A DNA stretch of 46,233 nt from Sulfurisoma sp. Its GTDB lineage: Bacteria > Pseudomonadota > Gammaproteobacteria > Burkholderiales > Rhodocyclaceae. The notes under the pieces were generated by a model. The model did no database searches, was not told the origin of the DNA, and worked only from the letters and a program-made list of their open reading frames with translations. The position numbers and the translations under genes are program-made. Below are positions 43,698 to 46,233 of the stretch, piece after piece. How positions within the stretch are numbered: position 1 is the stretch's first letter; each line of letters opens with the position of its first letter. Where the stretch lies: the NCBI GenBank assembly GCA_030691075.1, contig JAUYFI010000075.1, positions 1 through 46,233 on the forward strand. The letters are read 5' to 3'.

Positions 43698-44768
43698 TTA
43701 TTCCGTGGCGCGGCCGCTCAGCGGGCCGCGCAGCGCCTCGCGCGCATCGCGGATCATTTTTTCGGTGGTCGGCCAGTCGACGCAGGCATCGGTCACCGAG
43801 CAGCCGTATTTCAATTGCGACAGATCGGCGGGAATCGGCTGGTTGCCGGACTCGATGAAGCTCTCGACCATCAGGCCGACGATGGAGCGGTTGCCGAGGC
43901 GGATCTGGTTCACGCAATCGGTCATCACCAACGGCTGCAGTTCCGGATTCTTGTAGCTGTTGGCGTGCGAGCAGTCGATGACCATGTTCTGCGCCAGCTT
44001 GGCCTTGGCCAGCGCCTTTTCGGCGATGGCGACGGAGACCGTGTCGTAGTTGGGCCGACCGCCGCCGCCGCGCAGCACTAGGTGGCCATGGCGGTTGCCG
44101 CGCGTGCGCACCACCGCCGATCTGCCCTGCATGTTGATGCCGAGAAAGCTGTGCGGGCTCCCGGCCGAGACGATGGCATTGATGGCGGCGTCGAGCGAGC
44201 CGTCGGTGCCGTTCTTGAAGCCGACCGGCGTCGACAAACCCGACGACATCTCGCGATGGGTCTGCGACTCGGAGGTGCGGGCGCCGATGGCGGTCCAACT
44301 GATCAGGTCGCCGACATACTGCGGCGCAATTGGATCAAGAGCTTCAGTGCCGCAGGGCAGGCCGAGCTCGTTGATCGCCAGCAGGAACTCGCGCGCCTTC
44401 GACAGGCCCTCCTCGATGTGGAAGGAGTCGTCCATGCGCGGATCGTTGATGAAGCCCTTCCAGCCCGTCGCGGTGCGCGGCTTCTCGAAATAGACGCTCA
44501 TCACCAGCAGCAGTGTGTCGCCGACTTCGTCCGACAGGGCCTTCAGGCGGCGCGCATAGTCGAGGCCGGCGACCGGATCGTGGATCGAGCAGGGGCCGAT
44601 GACGATGAACAGGCGCGGGTCTTCGCGGTCGAGGATGCGGGCCAGCGCGCGGCGGCCCTCGATCACCGTCCGCGCCGCCTTCTCGGTCATGGGCAGACGG
44701 GCGTGGATATCCTCCGGCGTCGGCATCGGCGCGAAGGCTTCGATATTGAGATTTTCGGTTTGTTGCAT
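43698..44768 (-). CDS. aroG: 3-deoxy-7-phosphoheptulonate synthase (class I DAHP synthase)
   Basis: A protein of 356 residues, the length of E. coli AroG. Signatures are RLFIVIGPCSIHDPVAGLDY, MSVYFEKPRTATGWKG, GARTSESQTHREMSSG, GFKNGTDGSLDAA, VIDCSHANSYKNP and VESFIESGNQP. The metal ligands Cys, His, Glu and Asp of the family lie in these motifs. It makes the first intermediate of aromatic amino acid synthesis. The feedback type (Phe, Tyr or Trp) cannot be assigned with certainty; overall it is nearest to the Phe-type. It lies four bases before the DUF1015 gene in the same direction, so the two are probably cotranscribed. Confidence 0.93.
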   Translation of the reverse strand: MQQTENLNIEAFAPMPTPEDIHARLPMTEKAARTVIEGRRALARILDREDPRLFIVIGPCSIHDPVAGLDYARRLKALSDEVGDTLLLVMSVYFEKPRTATGWKGFINDPRMDDSFHIEEGLSKAREFLLAINELGLPCGTEALDPIAPQYVGDLISWTAIGARTSESQTHREMSSGLSTPVGFKNGTDGSLDAAINAIVSAGSPHSFLGINMQGRSAVVRTRGNRHGHLVLRGGGGRPNYDTVSVAIAEKALAKAKLAQNMVIDCSHANSYKNPELQPLVMTDCVNQIRLGNRSIVGLMVESFIESGNQPIPADLSQLKYGCSVTDACVDWPTTEKMIRDAREALRGPLSGRATE

Positions 44769-44775
44769 GAAGGGC

Positions 44776-45165
44776 TTACCAGATGCGTTTGATGGAATAG
44801 GCTTCGATGCCGTCGTCGGATGTCACGATGGGTAGCTTCCTGTTGGCGGCCTGGGTGATCAGCAGGCGGTCGAAGGGATCGCTGTGATGCAGCGGCAGTG
44901 TCTCGACGCCGGCGACATCGTCCAGTTCGATGCTCATCAGGCGAAAGCCGTTGGACTCGACGTGCTGGTTCATGAAGCGGGCGACCGGGCTGGCCAGCTT
45001 GATCTTGCCCTGCTTCGATTTGATGGCGAGTTCCCAGGCGGTGACCAGACTGACCCAGATTTCGTTGCCGGGCTTGCGGATGAAGGACCGCGCCGCCGGC
45101 GACAGGTCGGTGCCGCCCGCGATCCAGAACAGGAAGGCATCGGTGTCCAGCAGCGCCGCCTTCAC
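44776..45165 (-). CDS. vapC: VapC-type PIN toxin
   Basis: A protein of 129 residues with all PIN features: Asp in AALLDTDAFLFWIAGG, Glu in VSLVTAWELAIKSKQGK, Asp in LPLHHSDPFDRLLITQAA, and Asp in PIVTSDDGIEAYSIKRIW. It belongs to the group whose partner is a Phd/YefM antitoxin. It should cut RNA, probably tRNA or rRNA, when freed. The start overlaps the antitoxin stop by four bases. The reading frame is intact and looks functional. Confidence 0.85.
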   Translation of the reverse strand: MKAALLDTDAFLFWIAGGTDLSPAARSFIRKPGNEIWVSLVTAWELAIKSKQGKIKLASPVARFMNQHVESNGFRLMSIELDDVAGVETLPLHHSDPFDRLLITQAANRKLPIVTSDDGIEAYSIKRIW

Positions 45166-45398
45166 GGGTAGTCCCCGAAGCCTTCCGGAATGGCGTCGAA
45201 GTCCGGCGCGATGTAGAGAATCTGCCCCGCCGCCGATCCCGGCTTGCGCTCGGTCAATGGCGGCTGGATGGGCACCAATTTCAGCAGGGGCTTGTTGTCG
45301 CGGGCGATCACCACTTCCTCGCCCATCAGCGCGCGGCGCACGAGTTCGGAGAAATGGGCCTTGGCGTCGGCAATGTTGAACTGGCTCATGTTGGTCAT
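45162..45398 (-). CDS. Phd/YefM-type antitoxin of the PIN toxin
   Basis: A protein of 78 residues: MSQFNIADAKAHFSELVRRA, then MGEEVVIARDNKPLLKLVP, the Phd/YefM DNA-binding fold, and a C-terminal toxin-binding arm ending DAIPEGFGDYP. Two starts are possible, ATG at 45398 (MTNM) and ATG at 45389 (MSQF). The second matches the family N-terminus. Both ATGs lie inside the operator palindrome described separately, so repressor binding would block the start region itself. Confidence 0.85.
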   Translation of the reverse strand: MTNMSQFNIADAKAHFSELVRRALMGEEVVIARDNKPLLKLVPIQPPLTERKPGSAAGQILYIAPDFDAIPEGFGDYP

Positions 45399-45415
45399 CT
45401 TACATGACCAACATG
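45387..45415. promoter_or_regulatory. Perfect operator palindrome at the phd-vapC start
   Basis: CATGTTGGTCAT, spacer CTTAC, ATGACCAACATG: a perfect inverted repeat of 12 bases per arm. It covers the first codons of the antitoxin gene. Toxin-antitoxin proteins repress their own operons at such palindromes, so this is most likely the autoregulatory operator. Confidence 0.75.
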
Positions 45416-45761
45416 GTGGGGGTCAAGTCTATCCCAAGGGATATTGCGTTTTCGGAGGCCGGCATGGCCCGCCACACACAAGCCACACCAGCCAGCGCTA
45501 CATTGCCGTAGACCGGCAAAGGCAGACTTCGCCACACGATCCGCGGCGCACCTCGGCAGTTGGCAGGCGGCACATCCCTGGCCGTGATCGGCAAGAGCCT
45601 CGGCCACGTCTGCCATGCTTACCGCTGCCGGCATCAAGAAACCCGCCGAGGTGACACCGATCAAGCGGTGTGCTCGGCAGGCCAGTGCTGCCCGATAGTT
45701 TTGCATTGCGCTTGATGATAGAGTGCAGGCGTCATTACGAAATTTGCAGGAGACTCCCGCC
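45416..45761. other. Intergenic stretch with no assignable gene
   Basis: About 345 bases between two toxin-antitoxin loci. A minus-strand frame with SMADVAEALADHGQGCAAC could be the relic of a cysteine-containing protein, but its composition is irregular and nothing else supports it. CAGGAGA at 45747-45753 is the ribosome site for the next antitoxin gene. I see no RNA gene or repeat here. Confidence 0.4.
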
Positions 45762-46049
45762 ATGAACATGGCTGGAAAGTTATTTGAAGAAGTGCGCACC
45801 CTGCCCGAGTTTGAGATGCGGGAGGTACTCGACTTCGTGGGTTTCCTGAAAACCCGGCACGGTATTCCCGTGCTGGCGGCATCCAACGATGCGGCTGCCG
45901 ATTGGGACAAACTGCAATGCCATGCCCACGACCTGATGACCGATCCCGTCAAAGCGCCTGATCTGGCGCTGATGGATGAGGTACGGGGCAATATCTGCGC
46001 CGGCGTCACCTGGACCCGCGACGAGCTATACGACCGTGGTCTTCGCTGA
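45762..46049 (+). CDS. Antitoxin-like protein (DUF2281-like) of a third toxin-antitoxin locus
   Basis: A protein of 95 residues from ATG 45762, preceded by AGGAGA. MAGKLFEEVRTLPEFEMREV followed by LDFVGFLKTRHGI is a DUF2281-type antitoxin N-terminus, in which the helix binds DNA. The C-terminal part with DLALMDEVRGNICAGVTWTR and ELYDRGLR is the arm of VapB-like antitoxins that precede PIN toxins. Indeed the next frame starts with a PIN toxin N-terminus. No toxin follows in full (see next entry), so this is an orphan antitoxin, possibly still active. Confidence 0.7.
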   Translation: MNMAGKLFEEVRTLPEFEMREVLDFVGFLKTRHGIPVLAASNDAAADWDKLQCHAHDLMTDPVKAPDLALMDEVRGNICAGVTWTRDELYDRGLR

Positions 46050-46068
46050 TACCAATATCGTTGTTTAA
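46036..46068 (+). pseudogene. PIN toxin cut off after ten codons
   Basis: GTG at 46036, overlapping the antitoxin stop, starts the frame VVFADTNIVV and then meets TAA. The residues V-F-A-D-T-N-I-V-V are the conserved first strand of PIN toxins, with the first metal-binding Asp. Everything after it is replaced by sequence that leads to an IS982-like transposase start. The toxin is destroyed. Confidence 0.65.
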
Positions 46069-46233
46069 CGCGATGTGCGACTTTCGAGAGTGAAAGCCGC
46101 CGTGTTGGAAGGAAGGCGGGCAAGGCCGTCGCCGCGGTGTGGGTTTGTCTGGAATCCACGCCACGGGGGAGACGGCCATGCCCATCGAGGGCTTTATCAT
46201 TCGGGTGTATTGCGCGGCATGCGAAATCGTTGT
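46069..46233 (+). mobile_element. Left end of an IS982-like insertion sequence (partial)
   Basis: The transposase start MPIEGFIIRVYC at base 46178 resembles IS982-family transposases, which begin with a phrase like M-I-E-F-I-VYC. The element runs past the window edge. Its left end should lie close to base 46065, where the PIN toxin frame breaks, but I cannot see a certain terminal inverted repeat. The upstream 110 bases of the element have no gene. Confidence 0.5.
46178..46233 (+). CDS. IS982-like transposase, N-terminal fragment
   Basis: Only the first 18 codons lie in the window: MPIEGFIIRVYCAACEIV. The match to the start of IS982-family transposases is short and so only suggestive. GGGAGA at 46167 could be its ribosome site. 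The rest of the gene, with the DDE catalytic residues, is outside. Confidence 0.45.
   Translation, partial: MPIEGFIIRVYCAACEIV

Overview
The window looks like a metagenome-assembled contig made of two unrelated pieces. Bases 1 to about 2005 hold the end of an ECF-type cobalt or nickel uptake operon (NikK/CbiK-like, NikL/CbiL-like, CbiM, CbiQ and the start of CbiO). Their codon use is rich in GGG, AGG and ATA, and I cannot place the source organism. From about 2040 to the right edge the DNA is that of a Betaproteobacterium, most likely of the Rhodocyclales type: GC-rich with GGC, CGC and ATC codons, and betaproteobacterial housekeeping genes throughout. The two pieces meet inside the Walker A motif of an ABC ATPase. 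The resulting ORF starts as CbiO and ends as EttA, most simply an assembly misjoin.

Layout of the betaproteobacterial part. 2.0-9.3 kb: EttA C-terminus, a secreted protein, a zinc-ribbon protein and translation-related genes (rlhA, slyX, an rRNA methyltransferase, rbgA/ylqF, an S4 protein, truC). 9.3-9.8 kb: a decayed stretch with a secretin fragment. 9.8-15.4 kb: mutS, a peroxiredoxin-slyD pair, an ankyrin membrane protein and an AEC carrier. 15.5-18.9 kb: a tightly overlapping minus-strand operon of cytochrome c, TlpA thioredoxin, DUF4266 lipoprotein, DUF3570 protein and ApbE flavin transferase, probably an extracytoplasmic redox module. 19.1-24.6 kb: rluF, rlmJ, mltD and a SulP-STAS-cNMP transporter. 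24.6-29.0 kb: a YejBEF-type peptide importer without its binding protein. 29.0-29.8 kb: a damaged vapBC pair and a frameshifted integrase remnant. 29.8-31.5 kb: suhB and trmJ. 31.5-33.0 kb: a three-gene block of a degenerate histidine-kinase-type ATPase, a STAS-like protein and a PIN-domain protein. 33.1-40.8 kb: cysE and the full isc iron-sulfur assembly operon with two cysteine desulfurases in tandem. 40.8-44.8 kb: a collapsed rhodanese gene, tatD, tpx, a DUF1015 gene and aroG. 44.8-46.2 kb: an intact phd-vapC pair, and an antitoxin whose toxin partner stops after ten codons just before an IS982-like element.

The most unusual signal is a dispersed 17-base DNA motif, AAAAGTCGGCGCTGGCG. It occurs seven times exactly, in both orientations, six times inside genes and in three different reading frames, so it is conserved as DNA and not as protein. 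A diverged eighth copy sits within a second, hairpin-like repeat family in rlhA and truC. Other points of interest are a possible flavinylation motif in the DUF3570 protein beside ApbE, the ATPase-STAS-PIN block, a perfect operator palindrome across the phd start codons, and several toxin or integrase genes caught in decay.
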